Source of the DNA: Silene latifolia | Lineage: Eukaryota; Streptophyta; Magnoliopsida; Caryophyllales; Caryophyllaceae | Length of the DNA: 64,000 nucleotides | Direction: 5' to 3' | Assembly (NCBI RefSeq): GCF_048544455.1 | Contig: NC_133526.1 | Location: 388,001 to 452,000, forward strand | Shown here: positions 12,201-23,152 of the stretch, piece by piece | How positions within the stretch are numbered: position 1 is the stretch's first letter | How the letters are laid out: each line of letters begins with the position of its first letter | Program-made: the position numbers and the translations under genes | The notes under the pieces: model-generated | Told to the model about the DNA's origin: nothing | Seen by the model: only the letters and a program-made list of their open reading frames with translations | The model's database searches: none

Positions 12201-13300
12201 TCGCGTTAGTGGGTCGAGACCCGTGGATACCTGGTGTTGGGAGCCGAAAAAATATGGCCATTACACGGGGAAATCTGCATATAGGCTTTTAGTGGAGGAG
12301 AATGATGGCTTTGGAATAAGATTTGGCGTACGCCGGTCATACCTTGAGTCAAAGTGTTCATTTGGTAACGATGCAATAACTACCAAGAACATAGCTGCCC
12401 GGATGGAATTGACGGATGTTACTTGTCCTCGTTGTTTGAACTGTTTGGAGACTTGTCTCCATGTAGTTCGGGATTGTGGGCGGGTGGAAGGGATATGGGA
12501 TGGTTTGGGAGTGGACGTACTATCGGAAGTGGGGTTAGAGAGGGTGAGGGAGTGGGCCGAGGAGGTAATGAGGGGCTTGAACGAAAGGGAATGTGTTACT
12601 TTCATGATCGGGTGTTGGGCTATATGGAAAAGGAGAAACAAAGTGATTTTCGATAATGGTGAGTGGCGTGAGGAGGAGGTAATCAGGCGTACGAGGGAGA
12701 TAATATGGGAGATGGAGACGGTGACACATGAAGGGCCTGATGGGAGTGGAGTGACGAGGAGTAGTGTAGCTGGGAGTGGAAGTATGGGCGTGGCCAATAG
12801 GGGCAGGGGATGGGTGAGACCGAGGGAGGGGTTTGTTAAGGTTAACGTTGATGCGGGGGTGGTTGAGGGTGTGGGCACGGATTTGGGAGCTGCCTGCAGG
12901 GATGCTTCGGGTAGGGCCGTATGGGGAGTTTCTGTTCAAAGTTCGGTTGGATCAACACCAGTGATGGCCGAAGCTTTGGCGGTGTTACAGGGCCTCAAGA
13001 AAGCAAAGGATGCAGGGCACTCTAAAATCGAGCTGGAGAGCGATTGTCGGGACGTTATTTAAGACTTGAAGAATAGAAGAAGTGGAAAAGGCGAGCTCTT
13101 CTTAATCTATGATGACATTAGAGTACTTTTGTAATTGTTTTGAGTTTATTTCGTTTTTTTTACGTTAGTCGAAACTTTAATAAGGTAGCACACGAGCTAG
13201 CTCATGCTATACCATGGACTGTTGGTAGGCGTACTTGGGAATCTGATTTTCCGAACTGGTTGCTGTGTACGATGAATGATGATTTAATGGAATTTTATTA
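9205..13300 (+). pseudogene. LINE ORF2 relic: endonuclease-RT-RNase H
   Basis: The endonuclease starts MSLLSLNYKGLGNPATVDGL at 9205, with CMRDFNEI (the usual Gly of GDFNE is Arg), RIDRAMVS and SDHAPI. The reverse transcriptase lies in the open stretch 10363-11556: HPLKAPGIDDMNGLFYK, LISLCNVVYKLVSKALANRL, SAFTPGRLITDNI, LDMSKVYDRIEW, GLRQGDPLSPYLF. Its catalytic box reads FFANDS where FADDS is expected, so a catalytic Asp is replaced by Asn. From 11641 to 13062 come the thumb region, a Cys/His zinc motif CPRCLNCLETCLHVVRDC and an RNase H domain (VKVNVDAG, MAEALAVLQGLKKAKD). After a stop at 13060 the reading continues out of frame (VAHELAH at about 13180). The pieces are split by stops and frame changes near 9420, 9875, 10215 and 11556. 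Confidence 0.85.
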
Positions 13301-13335
13301 ACCCCTTCGAGGGGTTTTTGCTTCTAAAAAAAAAA

Positions 13336-14276
13336 TTAATAGCGTACTCCACAAAAAAATGTATTGAAATAAATAGTACTCTTTAATCAATTACTTCTTC
13401 CTATATTTTCCCTTTTTCCCAGTTTTATTTTTTGCGGTCCTAAGGTAGAACTTTGATCATATTTTTTAATGTGTATATCGGTCTTGATCATTCGTTTACT
13501 TTTGTTTTATGCACAAAGACCAAGGAGAATGACCATTTGTGGAACTATGGTTATTGTTTTGGCTGACAAGTGGACGATAAGTCGGTAATGAATGCGAGGT
13601 ATCATAAGACAGTACGGTTTTGTATTCTCGCTAGTTACTCATTAGAAGTACGGTATACCTAATATAGAACGGTAAACAAATGAAAGAGACAGTTAAAAAT
13701 GAATTAGGTAAATAAGTGACCAGACGGAGGCGTAATTTTAATTTTTACGTATTATTGAGTAGTATTTTTTATTCTCCGATTTTCTTTTAAGTATATTTCA
13801 CCATCCTATTTATATTGTCCAGCTTTTTATTTTGGGTGATATGGTTTGAATAAGCAAATGCTGATAAAATGAAAGGATAAGTGATTTGTAATATTAATAT
13901 TTATTAAATTTAGATATATCGAATATTTTGGGGTAAATTTTAGAGAAAATGGACAATAAAATTGAGACGGATGGAGTACTTACTAGTACTATAAATGGTC
14001 ATCCTCAATAAACCACACTATGATTCTGTACTGTGTATCTTAGTGAGGATTTTAAAGAAAAGCTCAGCAATCAATGAAGATTTTATCAAAATAGGAAGAA
14101 AATCGAAAAATGGGTTGTATATAAACAAATGCACTCATTTTGGATTTTATAACCAAAATATAATACTATATTTATATATGTAGCCAATGAATCTTGTTTC
14201 GCATTTGGTCACCGAAATATTTTAGTCTAGTACTTCTTACTCATCCAATATATTACTCTCACCTCAAATAATAATA
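13336..14276. other. Intergenic, no gene recognised
   Basis: AT-rich DNA with scattered GGAGTACT/ACGGAGG bits of the sort left by old Stowaway-like MITEs (about 13720-13990). It should hold the promoter of the dioxygenase gene that starts at 14277. Confidence 0.45.
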
Positions 14277-17200
14277 ATGTCGAAACTTCTCGTAAGTCGC
14301 ATTCCAAGCAAGACAGCCCGGAGAAATATGTGTGTCCTCCTAAAAAGAGCAGGTGATCCTAAAGTCTCAATAACTTATTTACTTTTTATATTATTTTTTC
14401 CGAGATACATATTCTAAAGTAAACAAATGATAGATGAGACAAATGAATGCTATTAGTAGAGCTTGAGATATATGTACAAAGTTTATGAATTTAATTAACG
14501 GTTTTGTATTCTCGCTAATAAAATGGTGTCAAAAACTAACGGTCTAGTGCAAAACTAGTTTAAACTCTTGAGAATTTAATTTACGAGTTTTAATTTGTTG
14601 TCAACTCAACAACTTAGCTACTGCATATATATATATATATATATATAGAATTAGGATCTGGTGAGTCTAACATCTTAGGGTGAGTCTGTCCTACCATTAC
14701 TGACCGTCAGATTAGAGAGATCCAATGGCCATAATAGCGCGCCTCATACTAAGGGTATAATTGTCAAACTATTAGTCCATATATAAACTTGCACCAGTTC
14801 AATATCTCATATTTCACTAAGTAACTTTCTCTCTCTAACTACCGTGGATCCTCATTTTCTCCCCATAAATAATTTGTCTCCCCAACTGCTCGCTGATCTT
14901 CAACCTCATATTAATTTTACTTGTATTTTTGTTAGGACATAAGGTAAGTGTTGTTATTCTATTATATTTCTGCTTATCAATCGTTCATTGTTCTACTTGA
15001 TCGACTATTTTTTGCAGAAAACCTAGATAATTCAGAATATCAATTTTGAGCAAAATTGAAGGATACATAAGGACTAGCAATAAAAGATGAGCGTCATTGT
15101 GCGTGATTCAGTTATGGTGAGATTTATCTTGATTTACTTTGTATTTTTTCGAGCTTCTCTACAATTGTTTGGATCAATTGATGAGGAATTGTCAAACCCT
15201 AACTTCTTTGTGTTTAACAATTCAACAATTTCTTTGCGATCTCTTTTATTCTCTATTTCGTTTTATGCGATATACAATAATTTTTGTTTTTTCTCTTTTT
15301 TATTGGATCTAAGTTGTATGCTTAGTTCTATGTTAATATCAACTGCGATTATAGTTTCTCACACCGGTGTTGAAGATCTGTTTGCTAATCGATTGAAACT
15401 TATTATACAATCTCTTGTAAATAATGTTACTTTGCAACTTTTGTAATTTATAGTTAAAGTTATTTTGCTTTTCAGATTCGGTTGTACATGTTAATGTTAA
15501 ATCGTAGTTTTGTTAGGCTAAATTGCTACATAGACACCACGAAGTATCAGCTATGTGGCTTCTAGTGTTTAGACTATTCTTGGAAATTAAACTGATGAAA
15601 ATCAACTTATTTAGGTTGACTTGCTAATCTTAGCTGCTGGCGTCTGTTTTCTTTTTCTTTCACCTTTTGTTACAAGGATGATGGCTCAATGGTACATCAA
15701 AGTGTAGTTTTTACTGAATAGATTTCATATAGTCTCTTTTTTTGTAAACATGCTGTATACCTTTATTAATGTTTACTCGTGTTACAATAACAGTCATACT
15801 TTGTGACAATAACGGTTTACTCATGTTATAATAACGGTCACACTTTGTTACAATAATGGTTTACTCGTGTTATAATAACGGTGAATTGTGTTACAATAAT
15901 AGTTTGCTCGTGTTACAATAACGATTGAACTGTGTTACAATAATAGTTTGCTCGTGTTATAATAACAGTCACACTTTGTTACAATAATGGTTTACTGGTG
16001 TTATAATAACGGTCATACTTTGTTACAATGATGGTTTACCCGTGTTACAATAACGGTTGAACTGTGTTACAATATTAGTTTGATCGTGTTACAATAACGG
16101 TTGAAATGTGTTGCAATAATAGTTTAGCTATGTTACTGTAATCGTTTAATTGTATTACATATCTAGTCATTGTCTAAACATTTACGCAAATTCTCATTTG
16201 TGACGGACTCTTTTTCGTCACAAATTGTGACGGACCCAAATGTGACCATTTTTATGAGAAAATGTGACCATTATTTAATAGATACGGAGTAACATTTTAT
16301 GAGTGATTACTTTTTATATTAAAGTGATCACATTTGGGACCGTCACAATTTGTGACCAACTGAAACATTTAAGTTATAATTTCCCTCTTTACCTATTTAC
16401 GAGTAGCTTGTTTTAGGACATCAACCTGTGTGCCATCCATGCTAATAAGTGTGTCCATCATGCCTAAGGACATCTAGCTTGAGTAATTTTTCATCATGCC
16501 TAAATGCTATTATGTATTTCACATTGAATTAATTTTCTTACTGGTATTGTTGTTCCTTCAGACCTTGTAGGTTACATATATTCTACCAGTTGTCGCAAAT
16601 AATGACTGGCCATTTTAGCTTGATTGTACAAGGTGCTCAATTTTGGTGAGTAGATTATAAACAGTTGGAAGAGGTTTAGAGTGACCTTATGTCACGAAGA
16701 AGTTTTTAGGCTTCCTATCAAAATGGAACTTGATGGGCTAACTCCTAGCAGGTTACATGTATGATATAGATAGCGGATTGAACTTATTCTGGTCTATGCA
16801 AAATTTAAAATGAAGGGAGTTTAATTGTATTTGATTGTGAAGTCCTAGCTTAAGTTTGAACATGCTTTAAAAATGAAGGAATTTTCTATAGATTTTTGCC
16901 TTGTAAGGCTAGGGAGTGATCTACCTCCACCAAACCTTAAAAGCAATGCTTAATGCTTTATTTTAGTTTGATTCACTTACAGGGATCTTCAGGTTCACAT
17001 TAGCCAGGGGAATGATTGAATGTGTTTTATTGAGTTTTTAGTTATTAATTTTAAAAGGCTATTAGCTCAATGGTAGAGCAATGTGAAAGTCATCACAAAG
17101 ATGTGGGTTCGAGTCCCACATAGCCTATTCATTTAATGGTGCGTTTTGACTGAATGGTTAGCAAGCACTAACGTCTTTTGACGCTAGGTTTTATATAGAG

Positions 17201-18873
17201 TAACACAAGTATTCTATAAAGCAACAATAATTATTCCAAGGACCAACACCATGTATTCTTTAGATTAACATTATTTACTTTGGGGAACAACACTAATAAT
17301 TAATGAAGTCATAATTTAGAACAAAGAATTAGGCTATGCGGGGCTCGAACCCACATCTTTGTACAAATTGTACATTGCTCTACCATTGAGCTAATAACCT
17401 TTAAAAATCATTTTATCACTTACATTTTGGTATACATGCCTATATGAATTTTCCCATGTGTTATAATAACCACAAATTTGTGTTACAATAACACATAACA
17501 TGTGTTACGGTAACAACTATTATGTTTTACAACAACAAACAAATACTCCCTCCATCCCCATTTGTTTACTATTCCAATTTATGGTGTCTCATTCATTTGT
17601 TTACTTTTTATTACTTTTTGGAAAGAGTATTTTTAGCAAACAAAGACCCAACCAAGAGTATAACTATACCTTTCTATCAGAATACTCTACGAAACTACAC
17701 TGGTTATTTTATAAAATAACAATAATTACTCGATAAAGTAACAAGAGTTACTCTATAGAGTAACACTCTCCAAGTAACAATAACTACTTGATAATGTAAC
17801 AAGAGTTGCTTTATAGAGTAACATTACTTACTCTATGAAGTAACTATAATTACTCTTGAGAATAATTACTCTAAGAAGTAAAAATATAAGAACCAACAAC
17901 ATGATTATGAGCAACCTATAAGAGACTAAGCTTTCGCATAAACGAAGAAAACTTAGATGAAAAACAAACTCGTAAAGTAACTAATAAGATCGATCATTCA
18001 ATTAAAAGATAACAAATCTCAATACAACTTCCCTTCAACAGCTCTGCAAGAAAAATTAATTGGTCAATATTAGTTCACATTCACTCTATGCATCCCATTT
18101 AAATCAATCAAGGACTAATACTTGTTCTGTGAAATATTCTGATACATTCACATAATTCATTAATTTAAATCAAGCGGTGGAATGACAAGCTTAACAACCT
18201 AACTAGAACCATTGACTACGTGAGTACTAATTACTTGGCCACAGCAATAGCAATAACCTTAATAAACGAAATAGCATGCCGATAAACATGGTTATGCATT
18301 ATTTAGAATAGAATCTTCAAACATTTTTCGGAAATGAACATTACTTTCAAATTGTTGAAGGAAAAATCATTGAAGTAGCAATGAATTATATTAGGTAAAC
18401 GAAAATCAGGAATCTACCTAATTCAAACTCAAATCAACCAAAAATCGATCAATAATCCATTCTATAATTGGACAAATCAAATGATTAAGGTATAAAATGG
18501 ATATAACATCAAATTACAAACCGATTTCATAGCAAACCTTCCTCGATGATGTAGGTGCTACAAATCTATCTTTGTTCATTGCGTGCCTTTATGCGAGGTT
18601 TTGTGGATTTTTTTAAGGTGTTCTAATATTGAAGTGCGCAATTAGCGAGACTTTGAGAAAGGAAAAAGAAGAGAGAGAAAGACTGAGTGAGATACGTAAA
18701 GGAGGAGACAAAGAGTTGAAAAGAGACCGTTTGTTTGGGTGTAATCTTTAGCGGACTCCTAAGATAACATTGTTCTATTTTACGGAAGAATCTCAGCCGT
18801 TTATTCCATCAGATCCGACGGCTCATAAAGGTAGGACAGACTCATTTAAAACCCTGGACTCACCGGATCTCCA

Positions 18874-18930
<57 letters not shown>

Positions 18931-21900
18931 TTGCATAATCACGTTTATAAATAACACTAACGCATTTTTTGCTCTTTAGTTCCTGCCGAGAAAATCGATA
19001 TTCCAATCATTGATCTCCAAGACGAAAATAGTTCAACAAGTGCGATAATGAAAGCTAGCCTAGACTGGGGAATATTTCTGGTTCGTATCTACATAATTCA
19101 ATCCAAATTTTCATTTTTTTTATATATAACTACCTATTTCAAAAGACTAGCCTATAATGATACAATATAGTTTTAGCCCTATATCAAAGAGAAATAACTT
19201 TTGAAATTTGAACAATACACATTGTTATTTTGAGATCACGGTATAAGAAGATAAAACATTTTAATAAACTACGGAGTATATTTTTTGTAATATTTTAGCA
19301 CAGATTATAACGAGTCTTTGACTTCAATTGAACCGGTTCATTATATTGAAAATCGAAAAAACTAACAAGGAAATATAAATTTATGGAACAGGTGATCAAC
19401 CATGGAATCCCAATAGAGGTAATGAACAAAGCAATGAAATTTTTTGATGAATTTTTTAAGTTACCTGTGGAAGAAAAGACGAAATATCCTATTGAATCGG
19501 ATACGGCGAAAATTTGTAGAGTATATACAAGTACCTACAACTATGACACTGAAGAATTTCATTGTTGGAAGGATTGTCTAAGGGTAGAATGTACACCCTT
19601 GGACAAATGCATGGAATTTTGGCCTCAAAACCCTCACAACTTTAGGTAATTTTCTTGTTTTTCATGATTAATAAAGCTTCATAGAATTAGTGACTCTGTC
19701 CCACTTATTTGTTTACTATTCTATGCTAATTTGGAGTATCTCATCAATTGTTTACATTTTTATTTTGCGAGCGCATTTGATGAACAATTTGATCCTTCTT
19801 GCTCAAGGTTCACTTATCACAAATAATTGGTCATGTCCTCTGTCATTGGTCTTTGTGCTAAAATTAAAGGTAGACAAATGACCTGAACGGGGGTAGTGTT
19901 TCCTTAACATGTTTAATTTTTAAGGTGTCGTTTGATTATCATTAAAGTAACACAAAAATTTAAAAATCCATGGATTTCACAACGGATGGTCGTTTGGCTA
20001 CCTTTTTTTTGGCAAAATATAGGCATTCTAAAAAATTAGGAATTTCCATTACCAACACAATAAGGGGAATCGGCGTACTTACGTCCCTTAGGTAATTGGA
20101 AATGCCTATGGAATGAAATTCCTACATTGGCAACCAAACACCTTTGATAAATCCACATGAATTGTTGTAGTAAATAATTCACGTGATTTGTATTTTCTTA
20201 GGTAAGCCTATTCCCTAGGTCAACTAAACGACAACTACAAAAATCACCATTTTACCAGGATAGTGACTTTTTTAATTAAGAACCTACATCATGAAATAAA
20301 AGTATTATTTTGAATACATTCGAACGAGTGAAAATCTCATTAATTATTCTTTGATTTGGATTAATAAGGAATAAAGCACGACTTACGAAACATATGTACC
20401 TTTATTTTATTGTGAAACTAAAATTCATTACTTGATACACTTTCCATTTTGAGTTATATGAGAACCAGTGGCAGAGCTAGGATTTACGGTTAGGAGAGGC
20501 GAGAAATTTCAGCGGGGGCGAGCGAATAATAATATAAGGGAAATTTTATTTTTTTTCGAAATGTTAACTAAAATTTTCGAACTTTTCATTTTTCAGCGGG
20601 GGCGACCGTCTCTGGCTCTCTGCTAGTCCCCCTCGCTCCACCACTAATGGGAACCAAGTTCATGTATTGCTAACGCGGTAGACGTTAATGATTGTCACTT
20701 TTTTCAGGGAGGTGGTTGAAGAGTATGTTAGAGGTGTGAAAGGCCTACAGTTAAGGCTCCTTGAGCATATATCAGAAGGATTAGGGCTCGAACGAGAATA
20801 CCTCGGAGGTGAACTAAGTGAAGGTGTTGCTCTTGCGGTAAACCACTATCCACCTTCCCCTAACCCGGATTTGACTGTAGGACAACCGGAACATACAGAT
20901 CCGACCGTTATAACCATAGCTCACGGAGGAAATGTCTCAGCATTTCAAATCATCAAGGATGGTCAATGGTTTACGGTTGAAACTCCCCCCCAAGGTTTCT
21001 TGGTGTTCATGGGTAGTCAAATCGAGGTAGGATCTCTATTTCGTTTACCTATGTACTCCCTCCGTTTACATTTGTTAAAATACCTTTTATAAAGAATTAA
21101 AGAAAAAAATAAATAAAAATTGAGAACAGACTATAAATTTTACACGTAATAACAAAAAAAAGACTATATATGTATCTTTGATTGATTATTAATACATATA
21201 TTATTATTATTTTCTCTCAATTATTTATTTATCTTTGATTCAAATATTTTTAAGAAATAAAAAATGTTAAATAGTACTCCGTAAGTAATTAGAACGGATG
21301 AATTTTTATTAACAAAGATGTGTCAAAATGCGAGAATAATCCATAAGCTTCCTATGTTTGCTTTACTACAACATAACTAAATCTAGCTACCATTACAAAA
21401 ACATCAAGTTTGTGATCTAACTCATTAGCCTTATTTTATATCAAGTTATCTAGTAAATCATAGATTTTGAATTGAAGGTATTTGAATTTATGATGAAATG
21501 TTGGAATGAACTGACAGTAGGATAGCTATCGATCGACCAATCGTCATCAAGATTATGTCTTGTTCATTATTGTGTGTCACCATAGACCACCAGAAGTTCC
21601 TAAATTTTTTTTTGGCACCCGAAAAGTAAGTTTCCTAGTGCTCACTCATAGCCCTTCGAGCAAGGTCACGGGCTCTTCCGTTAAGGTTCCTACGCACAGA
21701 ATTAAAATAGAAATAGTGGAAATAAGCACATGTATTCACACTAACATAAGTCTTCCTCATACTTTTTACAGCGTACAGATAAGGTTATTATTACAAAGTA
21801 TTGTAGATTACTTAACAATTGAGCTCAACTTAACTGGTGCATTAATATATATAGTTATTATTATTAAATAATTGTATAACTGGTGCATTAATATATATAA

Positions 21901-22347
21901 CTATTATTATTAAATAATTGTATAGTCTACCTATGTTGTACTTTTCGTCACTTTAAAAGACCTCTCAGAAGCGGTAGGTGGGAGAGTCGGGGGGGTTATG
22001 AGAGGTCTTTTTGAAAAGACGATCACAAGTAAGACTTATTGGTTGCATTTAGGCTAATTAGCGTTTCTTTCATTTTTATGTAGGTGATTAGTAATGGAAA
22101 GCTAAAAGCATTGCAACATAGAGCAGCAAGTACAAGGGAAACTCGATATACTGCCATTTTCTTCATAAATCCTTCACCAGAGTGTATTGTGGAGCCTGCA
22201 AAGGCAATTCTCGAAGCAGAAAATAGTTCCTCACTTTACAAGAGCTATAAATACGAGGACTTTTATAAGGCACATGTTGGTCCTAAACCCAAAGGAAAGG
22301 GATATTTCTATGATGATGTTGTTGAAGAACTTGCCAACAAATCTTAA
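14277..22347 (+). CDS. 2-oxoglutarate/Fe(II)-dependent dioxygenase (DOXC type)
   Basis: Proposed exons: 14277-14352, 18980-19080, 19392-19645, 20708-21026 and 22084-22347, which join in phase to 337 residues. The DIOX_N part reads VPAEKIDIPIIDLQ, LDWGIFLVINHGIPIEVMNK. The catalytic jelly-roll reads LAVNHYPPSPNPDLTVG, EHTDPTVITIAHGG, then LQHRAAS and RYTAIFF. Iron ligands are the His and Asp of HTD and the His of QHR; the Arg of RYT (RYS in most members) binds 2-oxoglutarate. The overall look recalls the hyoscyamine 6-dioxygenase/IDS3 group; the substrate cannot be told. Exon 1 is the weak point: it is phase-compatible and starts MSKLLVSRI. A family-like PEKYVCPP reads only in another frame, so exon 1 may be shifted or the start may differ. 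A 4.2-kb foldback element fills intron 1. Other introns hold MITEs. Confidence 0.83.
14624..14647. repeat. (TA)n microsatellite, left border of E1
   Basis: About 11 AT dinucleotides directly precede the inverted repeat of E1. The matching run at the other side is 18877-18928, about 26 TA units. The two runs are best read as one microsatellite split by the element, or as a target duplication that later expanded. Confidence 0.7.
15777..16150 (+). repeat. 22-bp tandem array in E1 left half
   Basis: About 17 copies of a 22-bp unit, of the kind TGTTACAATAACGGTTTACT with variable last bases. Two alternating versions (…AACGGTC… and …AATGGTTT…) suggest a 44-bp higher-order unit. No ORF is implied. 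Confidence 0.8.
16190..16370. mobile_element. GTGACGG foldback MITE nested in E1
   Basis: GTCACAAATTGTGACGGACC at about 16218 is matched in inverse by GGGACCGTCACAATTTGTGA at about 16339. The two arms enclose about 100 bp of AT-rich sequence and would form a hairpin. It resembles the GTGACGG repeats at 3120-3335. Confidence 0.5.
17057..17125 (+). other. tRNA-like sequence 1 in E1
   Basis: This 69-base stretch folds as a cloverleaf: acceptor GGCTAT with ATAGCC, D arm GCTC-AATGGTA-GAGC, anticodon-type arm TGTGA-AAGTCA-TCACA, T arm GTGGG-TTCGAGT-CCCAC. A and B box motifs of RNA polymerase III (TAGCTCAATGGTAGAGC; GGTTCGAGTCC) are present. The anticodon loop has six bases instead of seven, so it is probably not a working tRNA. 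A related copy faces it at 17332-17399. Confidence 0.6.
17332..17399 (-). other. tRNA-like sequence 2 in E1, inverted
   Basis: Read on the minus strand it gives acceptor GGTTAT with ATAGCC, D arm GCTC-AATGGTA-GAGC, middle arm TGTAC-AATTT-GTACA and T arm GTGGG-TTCGAGC-CCCGC. The stems survive although many bases differ from copy 1, some by G-T pairs. The middle loop has five bases, so no normal anticodon. It is the opposite-strand partner of the copy at 17057. Confidence 0.6.
17455..17880. repeat. GTTAC/GTAAC tandem repeats in E1 right half
   Basis: Three to four 22-bp units of the TGTGTTACAATAACACATAA type (17458-17535) precede a looser array of GTAACAAGAGTTACTCTATA-like units (17690-17880). 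A Stowaway-like piece (TACTCCCTCCATCCCCATTT at 17547) stands between them. The array is the right-arm counterpart of the repeats at 15777-16150. Confidence 0.6.
19690..19900. mobile_element. Stowaway-like MITE in dioxygenase intron 3
   Basis: Left end GACTCTGTCCCACTTATTTG; right end, in reverse complement, ACTACCCCCGTTCAGGTCAT followed by TTGTCTAC. These match as imperfect inverted repeats of the CTCCGTCC family. No ORF of its own is supported. Confidence 0.5.
19925..20245. mobile_element. GTCGTTT-ended MITE-like element
   Basis: GGTGTCGTTTGATTATCATT at the left is mirrored by CTAAACGACAACTAC at the right. Inner bits GTCGTTTGGCTACC and TTGGCAACCAAACACC also face each other. It sits in the intron between the third and fourth exons of the dioxygenase gene. 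Family not assigned. Confidence 0.4.
20466..20646. mobile_element. hAT-type MITE with 8-bp target duplication
   Basis: CAGTGGCAGAGCTAGGAT at the left and GCTCCACCACTA at the right are inverted ends. The flanks are ATGAGAAC (20458-20465) and ATGGGAAC (20647-20654), an 8-bp duplication with one mismatch. The element is 181 bp, lies in the last part of a dioxygenase intron, and has no coding content. Confidence 0.75.
21049..21302. mobile_element. Stowaway-like MITE in last dioxygenase intron
   Basis: It opens GTACTCCCTCCGTTTACATT and closes near GTAATTAGAACGGATGAA. These ends are inverted in the usual way for CTCCCTCCGT MITEs, but the right end is worn. Confidence 0.5.
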
Positions 22348-22967
22348 CAAGTTTTAGTAACATATGCTTTTGTTGCTCTACTGGAATAACATTGACTGAT
22401 GGAATTTTGTTTACATAATATTGGTGGAGCACTTTACATAGGAATATTTTTCTTAAATGAATATTTTACTAAAGAAATCATAAAAAATAACGGGGCGCTT
22501 GGTTGGATTTCAAGGAAATGAAAAAAGAAATTATATCTCGCCATTTTCTATGTTGTCTGCTTTACTATTTTTTCGTTTTCCTTTCCCCTTCAATTACTGC
22601 TCATTATCCCAAATGGTTATATATTCATCCCCATTATCCCGACTGCTCCTCCCTTCTTCCCCACCATTCAAAATCTCTAAATCAACCACCCTCCAAAGCA
22701 CCACCAAGTTAGTCATCCAACCCCGAAAACCCCTCCTCCACATCCATTAATGTTTCCACTTGCCATTTAAAAATAATAAAAAAAACGAGACATTTTCACC
22801 AAAGGTCTTCCTTCCGTTCTAATTGATGAATTTCGCGACAGTTTTAACGTCCATAAACCTTTCAATTCGACTAAGGGGGTGTGTGAGACAATATTATGTA
22901 AATATATCTTATTTACTTACCTTTTAGTGTTAATATTCTAGCAATATTATAGCGATATTATAGCCTT
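22348..22967. other. Dioxygenase 3' flank, no gene seen
   Basis: The likely 3' UTR is followed by a CT-rich stretch (22560-22750) and AT-rich DNA. The open frames here look accidental. Confidence 0.45.
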
Positions 22968-23142
22968 TGTTGTGAAATAAAGAGGGGAGAATTGGTAGAG
23001 AGAAAGTAAGGCAGACAAAACTATATTCTTATTCCATTATAAGGGGTATATATACACATGCAATGGGTAGAGTTTCCATAAGATGATATATTCTATAATC
23101 CTATAAGATATGGACATCCATATTATAATAATATTCATAACA
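22968..23142 (-). repeat. LTR (3' LTR in element orientation)
   Basis: TGTTGTGAAATAAAG opens and ATTCATAACA closes the repeat, with short inverted TGTT/AACA ends. It is nearly identical to 32977-33150. Confidence 0.88.
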
Positions 23143-23152
23143 CTCCCCTTGG
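23143..23152 (-). other. Polypurine tract of the LTR element
   Basis: On the minus strand CCAAGGGGAG stands directly before the LTR, the position expected for the primer of plus-strand DNA synthesis. Confidence 0.6.

Larger units (their letters stand above)
7684..13335 (+). mobile_element. L1-type LINE with RNase H, degenerate
   Basis: A non-LTR retrotransposon of about 5.65 kb ends in a run of ten A after a GAGGGGTTTTTGCTTCT 3' terminus. It carries an ORF1 relic with a CCHC knuckle, then an ORF2 with endonuclease, reverse transcriptase, a zf-RVT type Cys/His motif and a C-terminal RNase H domain, the order of plant L1 elements. A possible diverged target duplication is AATAACGGTGTACT just before the element and TTAATAGCGTACT just after the A run. 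The element is inactive: frames are broken many times. It lies between TAF13 and the dioxygenase gene, in the same orientation as both. Confidence 0.88.
14648..18876. mobile_element. E1: (TA)n-flanked foldback element, 4.2 kb
   Basis: The left end reads AATTAGGATCTGGTGAGTC, then GGGTGAGTCTGTCCTACC. The reverse complement of the right end reads GAGATCCGGTGAGTCC, then ATGAGTCTGTCCTACC. The imperfect inverted repeat runs over about 95 bp. Both arms then carry CT-rich, promoter-like sequence facing inwards (TTTCTCTCTCTAAC at about 14830; its counterpart in reverse at about 18660). The left half holds a 22-bp tandem array, the right half related GTTAC repeats, and two tRNA-like sequences face each other near the middle. 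A GTGACGG MITE is nested at 16190-16370. No transposase is seen. The element sits in intron 1 of the dioxygenase gene. Family is not known to me; rice Micron elements also target (TA)n, but I cannot show kinship. Confidence 0.7.

Noticed and set aside
17057-17399. Calling the two cloverleaves true tRNA genes
   Set aside because: Middle loops have six and five bases instead of seven, so no proper anticodon can be assigned.
22499-22750. Two overlapping frames downstream of the dioxygenase gene
   Set aside because: Overlapping, CT-rich, without motif; most likely chance in the 3' flank.
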